A DNA stretch of 64,000 bases, taken from NCBI GenBank assembly GCA_021234155.1, contig JAJEKV010000003.1, positions 26,638,233 through 26,702,232 of the forward strand, given 5' to 3'. A program made the position numbers and the translations under genes. Under the pieces are notes generated by a model, which was given only the letters and a program-made list of their open reading frames with translations, had not been told where the DNA came from and searched no databases. Within the stretch, counting starts at the first letter, position 1, and each line of letters begins with the position of its first letter. The stretch comes from Isoetes taiwanensis. Taxonomy: Eukaryota; Streptophyta; Lycopodiopsida; Isoetales; Isoetaceae. This document shows positions 33,446-45,508 of the stretch, in pieces.

Positions 33446-35643
33446 TCAGCTGCTCGCTAATATCTTGCTAGCCACCAACATGGAATGTCCATAATATTCT
33501 TCTCCATCTGTTGAATACACAAGACAACATCTTACAACCACCCAAATAAGATTAAGAAGATTACATAGATAGGTTTGCATACATATGAGGACGTGGTTGA
33601 GCAAATGGAACAACTGATAAATATTATGCCTCTGCTCAAATCCAGCAGCTCGTGATATAATCTCATGGTATGCATCATAGAAGATGTCCGCTGACAGCAA
33701 CACACCAAGTCAGAAGTTTATCATAACCGATGTATTTTTCATAAAAAGCAAGGAAAAAATTATGGACAAGGTTCTGCATGTTTGCTATATAATTATGGAC
33801 AAGGTTCTGCATGTTTGCTATATTTTATGCCCTTCTGTATTTTTACATTTTAAAAAATGTAGACAATGTTATATAAAATAATTAAATTAGAAATGACATC
33901 TTTGTGAATGGTGATGAGACCATCATTTTTGTGGAGTCTTCAGGCTCAGGCTACTTACAAAATCCTGGAAAATCTTTGATGGGTAACCAATCATGAAATG
34001 CCAACTCTGACAGCAGAGGAAAGTGTGTTACTACCTTTGAATCATATGTTCCTATATCTACTTCATGCACAATAGAATGGTGGTTTACACCTGTGCTTTT
34101 GGGAAAGACAAGCAGGCTTACCAAATTCGGCATCACCAATAAAGCATGCAGGATCAAACACTGCAACTTCTCCAGAGGGAAGGAGGCCACAGTTGCCAAT
34201 CTGGCAGCATCATAACTGTTCAGCCAAGCCAAAAACTTCAAATTTTCCTTATATTGATGATGAGTTCATTACCCATAGATCACCATGAAGAAGAGAAGGT
34301 TTGGTGTCGCTGGCATTCAGAATATCAGCAGCTAACTCTAGTAACTTTTCCTCATTCTTCTTCAGCTCCTTCGCATAATCTCCAAGATAAACAAAACATT
34401 TCTAGAGAAAAGAACAAGAACTTATAGATGAGAAAGAAGATCGGGAATGCATCCAATACCTTCCTAAAACAAATACCTTGAGTCGATCTTGAAGCCGGTG
34501 CTCAACAAAGAATTCAGTCCATGACATACCCCATGTATTATCTAGTGGTGTTACACCAAGCCTGATGAGACGAAAAGAAGTTCTGAATAAGCATGGCATG
34601 CAAACAAAATTGTATCAGTTTATCATGTTACCTAGTATGGCATGTGAATCCAAACGATCTCCCTACATCTGTGAGATGCATCAACGCAAGTGTTCTACCA
34701 AGGCTCTCTTGACTTGCTGGCTGAATCTGCAAATAATCACATTGCATTTAAACAAAGAACATGTGCACTTGGCAGCAGAAAATAAAGCTGATTTCACCAT
34801 GCCAAAAGAACGGAATGGCAAATACTCCATAACAATGTATGAGCCACCATCTGGTAGGTTTCCACAGCCTAATGGTGTTGGTACACGTAAAGACTGTGTG
34901 GATGCTATTCTTTGTAGCCTGCAAAATATAGATAAAATAAGGAACAAAATTCTATCCTACGTGCAGTTAGAAATTATGAGCTTCTAATAATACTCTATTT
35001 TAAATGCAGCTAATTTATGACCTTGAAAACATTCAAGAACAGAAATATGGAAAAAGACTCTATCCTGCAGAATACATTGTTTTTTAAATGCAGCTAACTC
35101 ATGAGTTCGCTCCTTCAAGTGAAGGCCTGCATACCTACGCTTCTAATTCACCCGCAAACATATCTGCCACATTGAAGTCCCTGCCAAAATATATGCCGAA
35201 CAAAGATAAGCAGATGGTATTTCATATCCACTCAGAGAGATATAGCCTATCTGCTCACCTGTTAATTTTAACGAAGTAGTCACCTTCTGAACATGAAATT
35301 TTGTAAGACTCGTTGATACAACCACTGAAATGTATCTCTTTGGGCTTCGAAACCAATTCACCGCAGCCAAGCTGTTGCAGATGTGATAGGATTGTAAAAT
35401 CACCGCTGTGTAGAGAACTACCAGAGGTTCCACCCCTGCTAGATTCAAACCACGTCTGGCTGCTCCGACATGCAAAAGCATTTGACCTAGATTTGTTAAC
35501 AATGGTATGATGAGCAAATTTGTCTGTAATTCGCCTGCAAAGACAAAGGCAGGCCTGAGTAGCGTCTTCGTCGTGAAACAAAGAATTCAAGGAAGAACAT
35601 ACCAGATATTATCCGAATAGATGGGGTCCAATAGGCTCACCAT
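33446..35643 (-). CDS. FN3K: Fructosamine/ribulosamine 3-kinase (FN3K family), complete 11-exon gene
   Basis: Deglycation kinase: phosphorylates sugar bound to protein lysines so that it falls off; plant members act in chloroplast or cytosol. Exons (minus): 35603-35643, 35259-35534, 35139-35180, 34798-34918, 34632-34726, 34477-34561, 34273-34401, 34122-34200, 33959-34006, 33583-33690, 33446-33507. All junctions are GT-AG and in phase, total 361 codons plus TGA. Motifs in order: FSGCINESYKI and YFVKINR (nucleotide-binding start), ADMFAGELEAL, GSYIVMEYLPF, WTEFFVEHRLQDRLK, LLHGDLW joined to IGN (catalytic HGDxxxGN), VAVFDPACFIGDAEFG (metal-binding DPA), FYDAYHEIISRAAGFEQRH, YQLFHLLNHVLI, and HSMLVASKILASS at the end. 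The start at 35643 gives an ~85-residue leader before the kinase fold, possibly a transit peptide; an in-frame ATG at 35805 is an alternative. No damage is seen, so the gene is likely functional. Confidence 0.93.
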
Positions 35644-35805
35644 CTGCACCTTGGATCTTCTGATGTTGAAAACTTCGAAATCTAACAGAATGTGGCCTGC
35701 GTTTGCAGCATATAGCCTACTGCAAGCTTTTATCCGTAGAAAAAAAAAGAAAAAAACTCGTATGCTTGCCTTCCAATGTTTTGTCGGCACGTGGCACATG
35801 CCCAT

Positions 35806-38140
35806 TGGATTTAAATAATTGAAATATTTGGAGGGCCAAGAAGTTAATGGGCATGTGATTCTTGATTGAATGTTGGGTGCCCAGCGTTGCCGAGCATAAA
35901 TACATTCTTATATAGGCCATTGTAGATATGTAACTTAGCACCTTGGTAAATTTAAAAGTGGAGAAGGGAGATGATGTAGATTTTAATGGAATGAAATTAC
36001 TACATGTTTTATATTTACACTCTAAATTTGGTACATATTAATATTACAATTGTTTCCAAATGTGGATTATTAAGATTCATGTGGCACATGAAGATGTGAT
36101 TATAATGCCTATTTCATGCCTTGTACCAATAACATTTTACATGTTGGCATTGGCAAACTTTAATAACAAAGTGATAAGATAAACAACCCATATATTTCAT
36201 CAAGCTATGTTGATTAAATAGTCTTAAACAAAGCATCTATTTTATCAAACTGTTGATTAAGTAGTCTTGTGCCAAGAACATTTCACACGTTGGCATTGGC
36301 AAACTTTAATAACAAAGTGTCATGATAAACAATCCATCTAAATGGTTCTGCAAAGTGAGCAAGATGGATGTATTCAATCTGAATAATTGTCTTGTTTGGA
36401 TAGTTGCTCTATAAACTTTTTTTTATTAGCAACTTTTATTTTGATCCTATATTAGCTTACTTTGCAACATGATTGTTGCAAAACTTCTAGATGGACCAAA
36501 AGAGAGGCCAAAGACACTATAGAATTAAAAACCAAGTTAAAATTGGCCTACAATTGAGATAACCCCTTAACACCCACCCGCGCATTGATTGAATTCAAAT
36601 AACAACAGTTACACATTTAAGAGACTTGAAGCTTGACGTGTAATAAAAAACCTAAAGCTTGACTTGTAACAGGCTTCTATTATTCCATGTTCTGAAAGGT
36701 TGGTATCAATGAAAGGGTAGATCCTTTAAAAACTTGTGTGCAATGTCACCAGCATTTTGAGACAAATAGAAGATTGCCGAGACAACATAGGTGAACTTAG
36801 AAGATTGAACAACCTTTTCTGTAAATGGCGCTCATAGTCTAAAATTGTATTTGATTCACATGCTTCAAATCAACACTTATGCAGACTAAGGCAAACTATT
36901 GGATCTCGAATGAACTGGCCAATCAAGTAAATGGAATTCGAATAAACTGGCCAAGCATTTATATAGCAGGTTCTTCTAATGACTTCATCTTCAATGAGTT
37001 CAAAGCATTGAAAACCTACAATGCACAAAGAATTTTAGGTAACTTACATTGTAAAATAATGGAAATTCTAGAAAACAACCTTTCAACATTATTTAGAAAA
37101 ATCACGGATCCCATCAGCCTCATGTGAAAACCTGCTAGTTAATTCACGTAAGAAATCTTGATATTCTCTATGCACACGCACAGATAAATCATTTGGCAAG
37201 TAATAATGGACAATAGTAGATATTATCTTCAACTTTTGGCTCAATAACTTCTAATGCCCGATTAATCAAGTTAATATTGCCCTGCATTATTGCCCTGCAT
37301 GCAAGGAAGAACCAAAAAACATTTAGGCGAGTGGCAATTATTTGCATAAGAGCAAATGCAATAAATAGATGAAGTAGATATAATAAGGTCCTAAAATAAG
37401 AACTTAAGAATTGCTATGCTTCTTGGATTGGACTTTTGCAGGCCAAAAACAATAAAAACCTTGTCACTTAGGAGTCAACGTCAAACCCCGCACTTCCATT
37501 AGATATGACATGCTTCTCTAACACAGCGAAAGTCTCTTTAGTGGTTTTTAAAAGCATAATCCTTCACTCTATCTCTACAATCATGTCATAACATGCAATA
37601 TTTAAGAGGAAAAATAGGCTGCAAATCCAGATTTCCACATCAGAGAGGATCTATGAAGTGTCTTCTTACATCTTGGTGCTATGTACACTTAATTCCAAAT
37701 GAGAAGGAAAAGAGGTTCAATATTTTGGAAGTACACAACAGACAACAATTATTGATATACTTTGGATCAAATGTCTAGCTAATGACAATGTTAATTTACA
37801 CAAGAACAAGACTTGTAACACTTGATTAATTCACAAGTGCATAATGGTTAACCTCGAAAAACACTATTCAAATGGTTATACTAAGAACACTGTAGCAAGT
37901 TGGAACTTAAAACCTTATTTCCCGACAATCCATGCATTAATCTCAAGATGAATCTGCTCCTCCAATCCCCACAAAATATATACAGAACATTAATTCTTAT
38001 AGATTCACACAGTCGGCACTGATTCATGGAGAACTGACCCCTTTTTTTTCTTGACGACAGTCTCGCTCCCTTCCTAACTTGAACTTCAAATTTGTGACTG
38101 AGAAAACATTCCCTTTTCAACTATTAACCCCTATAGGTAA
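35806..38140. other. Unassigned AT-rich sequence upstream of the kinase gene
   Basis: No gene supported. One direct duplication of about 90 bp: TGTTGGCATTGGCAAACTTT (first 20 bases) at about 36140 and at 36287, with similar flanks (spacing about 147 bp). The open frame at 36879-37127 has no recognisable features. Confidence 0.4.
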
Positions 38141-38149
38141 ATGTAACCA

Positions 38150-38417
38150 TTGGTTTGGGTGCATATTCATACGGGGGGTTACTCCGGGCAACGAGAGCTG
38201 TCGGATGGGCATATAACCCCTTTATTCCAAGATCTGAACCGTACATAGCGATCCTCATTTGTGGGGTATGCATGTACAAGTTTTTGTATACTGTATATTA
38301 AGGTTTGCAAAATACTATAAGGTTTGAGAGAATGTAAACGGTGTTAATTTTGTACATGTATTGTAACCCCCCGTGTGAATATGCACCCAAACCAAAGGGG
38401 GTTTAAGGGGGATTTTA
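38150..38417. mobile_element. Complete copy of the MITE also found at 13337-13610
   Basis: The left end TTGGTTTGGGTGCATATTCA is inverted at the right end (TGAATATGCACCCAAACCAA at 38377-38396), with ACGGGGGGTTAC/GTAACCCCCCGT inside. The shared tail GGGGTTTAAGGGGGATTTTA also follows the copy at 13.6 kb, so the element probably ends near 38417. Non-coding, about 250-270 bp. Confidence 0.75.
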
Positions 38418-38418
38418 A

Positions 38419-38490
38419 AAGTCGTATTTAATTAAAGTGGGGCAAATCTCGAATTTTGGGACTCGGACTGAAAATGGGACTCATAAAAAA
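38419..38490 (+). repeat. Solitary terminus of the giant-element family
   Basis: AAGTCGTATTTAATTAAAGT followed by GGGGCAAATCTCGAATTTTG and GGACTCGGACTGAAAATGGG matches, almost base for base, the inverse of the right end of the 12.4-kb element (56548-56620). It faces right, so a left end of a second copy; no right end for it was found in the window. Confidence 0.75.
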
Positions 38491-38860
38491 AAGAAAAAAG
38501 AGGGGAGGGAGAGGGGGGCACACCTTGATAAGGAGAAGGGTAGGAGGAGCCACACGTTGAAGAGGGGAAGTGGATAAGTTGGAAGAAGGGGCAGGGGCAA
38601 GGAGGGGAGAGGAGAGCAAAAAGGGCAAAGGAGGAGGGGAGGGGAGAGGGGAGGAGGGAAGGGAGAGGGAGGGAGAGGATAAGTTGGAAGAAGGGGCAAG
38701 GCAGGGGAGGGAGGGCAAAGGGGAGGGAAAAGAGGAGGGGGAAAGAAAAGGGGAAGGGGATAAGTTGGAAGAAGGGGCAGGGGCAAGGAGGGGAGGGCAA
38801 AGGGGAGGCAAAAGAGGAGTGGAGCAAAGGAGGAGCGGAAGGGGCAAAGGTGGAGTATTA
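38490..38860. repeat. GA-rich low-complexity tract
   Basis: About 370 bp of G/A on the plus strand with a recurring GATAAGTTGGAAGAAGGGGC unit at about 38571, 38678 and 38758. Overlapping frames on both strands encode low-complexity Pro/Leu or Glu/Gly text and are not genes. Confidence 0.8.
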
Positions 38861-39690
38861 ATTATTAATATATAATCAATAATTAATTAAGCTAATTAGA
38901 TAATTAATTAAATAATAAATTAAATTAATCTATTGATAAAATAATCAAATATAAATTAATAATCAAATATAAATTAATAATTAAATATAAATTAAATTAA
39001 ATTAAATCAATACCTTTCTCGGCCCACTAGTCGAGAAGGCAATCAAATTCCAAGTCTAATTCCAGCACAAAAAAAAGCACCGAGATGAGGAATTTCAAAC
39101 GGAGGTGCCACACCTGGCTCCAAATCGATACTGCCCTGCCAATCCTCTGGCGCCATGGCACACTGACATCACCCCAATCCAGCAGCCCACCATGCTCATC
39201 AGCCCCAGTGCCCCACGCTTACCGCGATTATTGCCGGAGTTACAATTTTTTTTTTCAGGAAATAAATCCTTAGACAGCTTGCTTACCGCAATCACAGAAT
39301 TCATCCTCTCGTAAATCCGATCCTCCAATCTCTTCCGCTGATCTTCACTACATCCGGCTTCGAAGGACCGAAGGATGAATGCTAGGATGATGCCTTAAAC
39401 CAAGACTAGTAGAGCCGTTGCATTTTTGTTATGGGAAGAAGATGAGAGCAAGAGAATGGGGAAAATGGGCGGCATTTGCAGCAAGCATAGGGAGAGTGGA
39501 AGCACAGGGGGTAGCCGCATCGGCAACATCGGCATGGTCGTCTCAGATCGTTGCATTTTGGGCAGCAGTGGGGATAGGCGTCAGATCAAGCAACGGCCTG
39601 CAATCGAGTAACGCAGTAACGTCTGGCGCTGCCTATATTGTTGCGGCTTGCCATTCTAATTTCTTGTGTTTCTGTTGATCCGGCGATGGA
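38861..39690. other. AT-rich stretch and unassigned sequence
   Basis: 38865-39010 is nearly pure A/T (TAAATTAAATTAAAT-like). 39040-39690 has short open frames on both strands without recognisable domains. Confidence 0.4.
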
Positions 39691-39695
39691 GCACT

Positions 39696-40018
39696 GGGTA
39701 AAAGCATGCTACGGTGTACCACTTTTGGAACCCTCAAAAGTACCTACACTGGGTACTTTTAAAACTGGTACTTTCTGTTTTTTCTTTCCATTAAAATCAA
39801 TCGAAATTTTTTGAATTGAGGGTCAATAACATGTCAATCTATAGTTCTAGAGGATAACAATACTACTAATGACTAAAATAAATGAATTAACTTTCAAACT
39901 TATTGTTTATTGCGGCATTTTTGCAAGTTCCCAGTACCCAGTGCTGGGTACTTTTCTGGGTAGTTTTGTACTACCTAAATAGGTACTTTAGATGGTACAC
40001 CCTAGCATGCTTTCACCC
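39696..40018. mobile_element. MITE with GGGTRAAAGCATGCTA termini
   Basis: The left end GGGTAAAAGCATGCTACGG and the inverse of the right end GGGTGAAAGCATGCTAGGG continue into GTGTACCA on both sides. The interior is AT-rich and includes direct and inverted GGGTACTTTT motifs. Flanked by CACT at 39692-39695 and 40019-40022, a possible 4-bp target duplication. Non-coding. Confidence 0.7.
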
Positions 40019-40022
40019 CACT

Positions 40023-41450
40023 ACCCTCGAAGCTTTTTTGCGCTTGCTCTTCATCATCCAGGTATCCTTCCCTTTTTTTTCCTTTTTCTTTTGCTTGAGA
40101 TTCGTGCTCTGCTTCACAGCAATTTGATCCCATTTTCCCTCCAATGCCACTGATCAGAACAACAGAGCAGAAAACAAGAGTATTCTAGATTTCAAATTAG
40201 CGTTCCGAGTTGGGGGCGCTGCTATTCTTCTCACAAATAAACGCAGCTTGAAGCGAAAATGCAAATACCAGCTTGTTCATTCTGTTAGAACCAACAAGGC
40301 TGCAGATGATAAGTCTTTTAGATGCGTTTATCAGGAACAGGATGAAATCGGCCAAATAGGTGTTTCTCTGTCCAAGGATTTAATGGCCATAGCGGGAGAT
40401 GCACTGAAGACCAAAAGGGAGCATGAAGAGGGGCCAGAGAGTATGGCAGATCGTGTTCGGCAGTGGGTTCAAGTGCAATAGCGCGAGTTATGAATCCAAA
40501 ACCCAAAATCTATAAAGCAAAGCAGCATTTGATACCAGACAGAGGAACAACGGTCGCAGAAGAAGGTCGAAGATGGTTCCGGTAAGATTCTTCGCTGCCT
40601 TCTGAAATCAGCAAAAACCTTGTGAAAAAACCATCCCCATCTATTTTGTCTGCTGCTTCTGCCGATTCAAAGATCTGTTTTGTCTTGCATAGGGGATTAC
40701 TCCAGAAGCAGGTGTTACTCCAAAAGCAAGGAATTAGAGCCATGCCCAAAACGACAGACCTAAACATATGTACCAAAAGAAACGACTCAAGAGGTATGTA
40801 CCAAATTTCAAATTTCAAGCACGAGCGGGAAAAAAAGGCGGGGTAATATATTAAAATAAAGGCACGGACGGGAAAAGGCACGGGTGGTACAGTAATATAT
40901 TAAAATAATATACTAAAAAATTATTCATGTATATGTCCATTAAAAATACATAAGATTTGTATTTATTAAAAAATATATAACATAGGATATTGTGTTGTTT
41001 ATTAGAACATTGATATACTAAAAAGAAGGGGGGAGGGGGGAGGGATGTGTGTCTATTTTTTTTATTTTACTTATACATAGCAAATGCATAGTTATGGATA
41101 GGAAATATTAGAAAATGCATAGTTATGGATTAGAAAATGCATAGTTATGGATAGTATTTATTAGGAAAAAATATAGGATAGGATATTGAGTTCATTAGAA
41201 AACATTGATATACTAAAAAAATGGGGGGGAGGGGGGGGGCTTTCTATTGTTTGGTCTATGTATACATAGAAAATGCATAGGTATAGTGTGCACTTGGATA
41301 TGGTGCAACTAATAATGATTTGCACTCTATGATATTGGAGGTAGAAAACTATGTTTGTAAGCAAGTAGGTTCACCACATTTGTTGTGTGTTTAATCACAT
41401 TTGAACAAAGGTATAGTATTATGATATGATATTTGAAAGTTATTCATTTT
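40023..41450. other. Unassigned sequence with short duplications
   Basis: An open frame at 40248-40481 (77 codons, charged, ending RVRQWVQVQ) is not recognised and has no clear splice or promoter context. Duplications: AATATATTAAAATAA near 40846 and 40893; ACATTGATATACTAAAAA near 41011 and 41203; AAAATGCATAGTTATGGAT three times near 41070-41155. Confidence 0.4.
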
Positions 41451-41452
41451 TT

Positions 41453-41757
41453 ACCTTCTCGGATCTGTTGTGTTTTTCGCTCTAAATGGCCTTAGACCTG
41501 CGTTTTTCGCTTTCAGCTGCCTTTCTCGACTCGCGAGTCGAGAAAGGCCTTATGACCCCTAAAACCTGTGTTTTTTGCTTTGAACTGCCTTTCTCGACTC
41601 GCGAGTCGAGAAAGGCCTTATGACCCCTAAAACCTGCGTTTTTCGCTTTGAGCTGCCTTTCTCGACTCGCGAGTCGAGAAAGGCCTTCTGACCCCTAAAA
41701 CCTACGTTTTTCGCTTTGAGCTGCCTTTCTCGACTCGCGAGTCGAGAAAGAACAAGA
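41453..41757. repeat. Tandem array: 68-bp unit carrying a perfect 28-30 bp palindrome, four copies
   Basis: Palindromes start at 41521, 41589, 41657 and 41725, exactly 68 bp apart. Each is the half-site GCCTTTCTCGACTCG followed by its inverse. The spacer reads CTTATGACCCCTAAAACCTG then CGTTTTTCGCTTTGAGCT with minor changes. The same palindrome recurs singly inside the 12.4-kb element. Confidence 0.9.
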
Positions 41758-42339
41758 TTGCATATTAAACGGGAGCAAAACATCTAAACGAGAGGAAAAG
41801 GAATATTCCTCAAAGATTCCCCTTTTTTCCAAAAAAGGGGGCTAAATTGAGGTTAAAAAGAAAAAGAAGACATAAAACTGTATTTTGACCCCCCAAAGAA
41901 AAATAGCCCCTCTTTTTCTGCGAATAGAGAACTGACTATGTCAAAGTGACACTTTTCCAATCAATTAGAATTTTTCCCAAGTATGTTTTGTGAAAGAACT
42001 CCTATTTTAAAAGAACATAACTTTTAAACTAAAATAAAAATGAAGTAGTAACTGAAATTGTGGTATATTAAAAAATTGAAGATAAAATCTTGATATTCAA
42101 ATCAAAATTTACAGTATTTTTAAAATACTCAATTTTGTGCAAAAGTATGAGAAGTGATGAGAGAATCACAGAAGGGCCAAAAGTATGAGAAGTGATGCGA
42201 GAATCACAGAAGTGGTGAGAGCTCTTTGATCCAAAAGGGCCAAAATCCAGTTTTCCATGCGTCTGAGAAATTAGCAAATTTCTCTTGTTTGAAGAGCAGA
42301 ACATAGTAGCGAAAAAGGGATATTGTGTTCGAATACGTG

Positions 42340-42660
42340 AAATCCTTTTTGTATTCTGGAATACACTTCCTATTCCGGAATAGCGAAAGGAAAAAAAAAT
42401 ATGAAACCATTTTTGTATTCTGGATACATATCCTGTTCTTGAAGAGTCAAAGGTTTTTGGCATTTTCAATTTATTTCAATGATCTTGCGATTTTTTTGCT
42501 TGTTTTTGGGGATACAGGATTATGGCTTTAAATGATAAAAGGATTCCTTTTCTTTTCTTTTTTTGGACCAGGGATACTGGATCTTGGTTCCAAATGATAG
42601 TGGAAAACTTATTCTGGAATACACTTTGTATTCCGGAATACGTTTTGGTTTTCAGAAAGA
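42340..42660. repeat. Cluster of GTATTCTGGAATAC-type palindromes
   Basis: TATTCTGGAATACACTT followed by ATTCCGGAATA occurs at about 42353-42382 and 42610-42640; a truncated version (GTATTCTGGATACATATCC) lies at 42415. Each pair is a compound palindrome. No coding function. Confidence 0.65.
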
Positions 42661-42669
42661 CCTCGAGTA

Positions 42670-43449
42670 AGGGAGAATCTCAGACTTAAGGCACCGAATC
42701 ATTCCGAGCAGGGACCATTCCTGGAGGCTAGACTTGGAAAAGCAGCCAAATTTGCGTTCTTGAAAGAGCTATGGGCTCGGATCTTCAAGGTCTGGTCACT
42801 GGATCTTCAAGGCTTGTTCTCTGGGCAAAAACCACTTGTGGAAAATGGATTTGGAGAAGCCGAGTTTGTAGACAAGGGGGATCTGTGTTCGCACAGCTGT
42901 AGCTCAATAAAACAGGTACTTCATTGCTGTCCCAAGGTTGCATCTCATCTACTCTTACTCCACTTAAGAAAAACATGGTGTCTACAAATCCGCTGGGAAC
43001 AGGCTTTCGGCCCCTTTTCTTCTTTGCTTCATGCTTGTGCAATCTCTTCACAACCCTAAAATAAAAACACATAACCCGCAGCAGGCTTTCGGCCCCTTTT
43101 CTTTTTTGCTTCATGCTTGTGCAATCTCTTCACAACCCTAAAATAAAAACATAGAACCCGCAACACCTACATACCCGAGACAGAAGAATGCTTCAGCTAA
43201 CCCTAAAATAACCCTAAAGTGAAACATCTCGATGGTTGCATGCATGGCTTATTAAAAAGAAATAGAGGAATAAAAATAAAAGGGGGCAAACCATTGGGGA
43301 TATGGAATTTAGACAATAAAAATGCAGAGTGCACTCTAGATATACTGATTAGTATGCCTCGTGCAATACGCCCATGAAATCATATGAAAACCATGCCAAA
43401 AAGCGTATAAAATCACAAAAAAACCCCATGTTATAATGCTAGATATTGG
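42670..43449. mobile_element. LTR-like retroelement remnant with 82-bp internal duplication
   Basis: AGGCTTTCGGCCCCTTTTCT and the following ~60 bp occur at 43001 and 43083. 43335-43449 resembles 15905-16018 and ends with TTATAATGCTAGATATTGG, so it is probably LTR or leader sequence of the copia family inserted in the CACTA element. No coding domains. Confidence 0.5.
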
Positions 43450-43639
43450 ATGTAAAACAATAAATTGAATGAATGGGGCATAGGTAATAAGTAAGAAATG
43501 TGGTAACTATGTCATGGCCTCTACAAGAATCATGGAAGCAAAAATATGATAGAAGTATGTTTTGAAAGTTCAGATAGTTTGATGTATTTCGATAAACCTA
43601 GAGTGTTCATAGAGTATGAAACTTTTATGTATTCTCCAG

Positions 43640-44202
43640 ATGGAACTACCTCCTAGGGAACATCTATCCAGTCCACATCATGCTGCTAATAATGCCAATC
43701 GAGAGGAGGGTAATTTTGACACAATGAGGAAAACTTTAGAATCCTCTATGTTGCAAGCTTTCTTACGCTTCCAAACAAGCATAGAGAACCAGCTTACTGA
43801 TCTGAATCGAGCTAGCACAGAGCAAATGCAAAACTTGCAAATGCAAATCAAGAATCTGCGACAAGGGCAAAGACAGGCCAGGGATCATTAATTTGCAAGC
43901 TGTTTAAGGGGAAATTTTCTTAACCCTGATTGATTAAACATGGAGATGTGGAAGCTCCACAAGTATTGAGAACACATAGTGGGAGAAGCCACCAACGAGA
44001 GTCTTTGATGCCCCTAAGCTCGCACTCTAGGCGGAGGAAAAGAAACAAAGAAGAGGATACGACATCATCTACGTCTATGAGCCGAGGGAAGGAAAGTTCT
44101 CAAGCACAAAAGAAATCATCTGCTTTAATGGAGATTACCAAGAAATAGAAGTTGGAACTATTTGATAGTTTTGATAAGGATGGAGTTAAGACAGAAGCTT
44201 GA
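43640..44202 (+). pseudogene. Gypsy gag, 5' segment
   Basis: Starts MELPPREHLSSPHHAANNA with a helical MLQAFLRFQTSIENQLTDLN segment, stops at 43889, then a Ser/Arg/Lys-rich part (43930-44148) and KKLELFDSFDKDGVKTEA just before the insertion point. The reading frame at the break is the one in which gag continues at 56625. Confidence 0.7.
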
Positions 44203-45508
44203 AAGTCGTATTTAATTAAAGTGGGACTCATTCCATTCCCATTTTTTTTCGGAACCTTAATTTACATAAAAAGTAGCACCCCGACCCGAAAACTATCCTT
44301 AATTCGAATTTTTGAATAAAACTCTGAATCCGAGCTTTGCTGCAGTTTTCCCAGGTTCGCGAGTCGAGAACAAAAACAATGCAACTGAAACAAAGGAAAT
44401 TCATTAAAGTTTGAAACCAAAGATCTAGTTGAAAAAGAATTTTTATTAATAAATTGAACAGATACAATGTATTTTACATCGGACGCAGAGACCATGGCGG
44501 TCTTGCTGTCACTACAGTTACATCATCTTGGTAGGTGGTCCACCTTAGGGGATTAACTTGTGGCGCTTCTTCATGCCGCCTCAGAAGCCTTGGGGGCAAC
44601 CTGAAGAGTGTGGAATGCCTCACGTGGAGGTGCCTCTGGAGCTACCGGCCGCCCTGTCCACCCGACTTCTCCACTCGCCTCCCGCAGCCTTTCATCGAAT
44701 ATGCTCCTTCCCCACCCTCCGTGGATGTTATGCAATGCTTGCAAGATGCTTTGAGCTTGCTGGACTTTCTCTTTGTTCTTCGCCTGTTCTTTATCCCTGT
44801 GGTGTAGCGAGCAATCTCTGAATTCGCGCGAGCAACCTTGTCCCAAAAGGCGGGCAAGAGTGTAGCGTGGACCGGATCTCGTGCGTGAAACGGTATTTCT
44901 TCCGCTTTGAGCGGGATCTGGTAGCCCTGGAGCGGTCTCGTGATGCCTCGAGCGGGATGCGTGGCCGGTGTCGGATCGTGCACGAACCACACCGGAGCAA
45001 GGAGAGTATGATTAACAATTACGGTGCCATTAGTCAAAACGAAGAAAAGAACGTTGAAATCAAATTACAATGGAGAACATTCATTCCATACAACTGCATC
45101 CAATGACGTGGAAAGTAGTGTCTTTCTCGACTCGCGAGTCGAGAAAGGCCCATAAAAGTGAAAGTACAACCATTCTCATTAGAATATGGTTGCATCCAAT
45201 CACACACGGAAGCATACAAATGGTTCGTCACCGAGATAACCAGCATGCCTTTCTCGACTCGCGAGTCGAGAAAGGCCTAGGAAACGCAATCTACAAGCAT
45301 TATCATAATAGATCATGCCTGCATTCAGTCACACAATGAAACATACAAATGGTCTCATCAACAGGACAAGCATGCCTTTCTCGACTCGTGAGTCGAGAAA
45401 GGCATCGGAAACTCAATATACAAGTATATTCATTACAAAATGTTCAATACATGTGTTCACGTTCGTTTACAATATTCACACAATTTGACTATCTGAAAGC
45501 AGGGGTCA

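Noticed and set aside
36879-37127. 82-codon open frame as a gene
   Set aside because: AT-rich with no domain or context; length expected by chance here.
38428-38875. Overlapping Pro/Leu-rich and Glu/Gly-rich frames
   Set aside because: Pure low-complexity purine tract; the text follows base composition only.
40248-40481. 77-codon open frame as a small gene
   Set aside because: No homology recognised, no promoter or splice support, and flanked by repeats.
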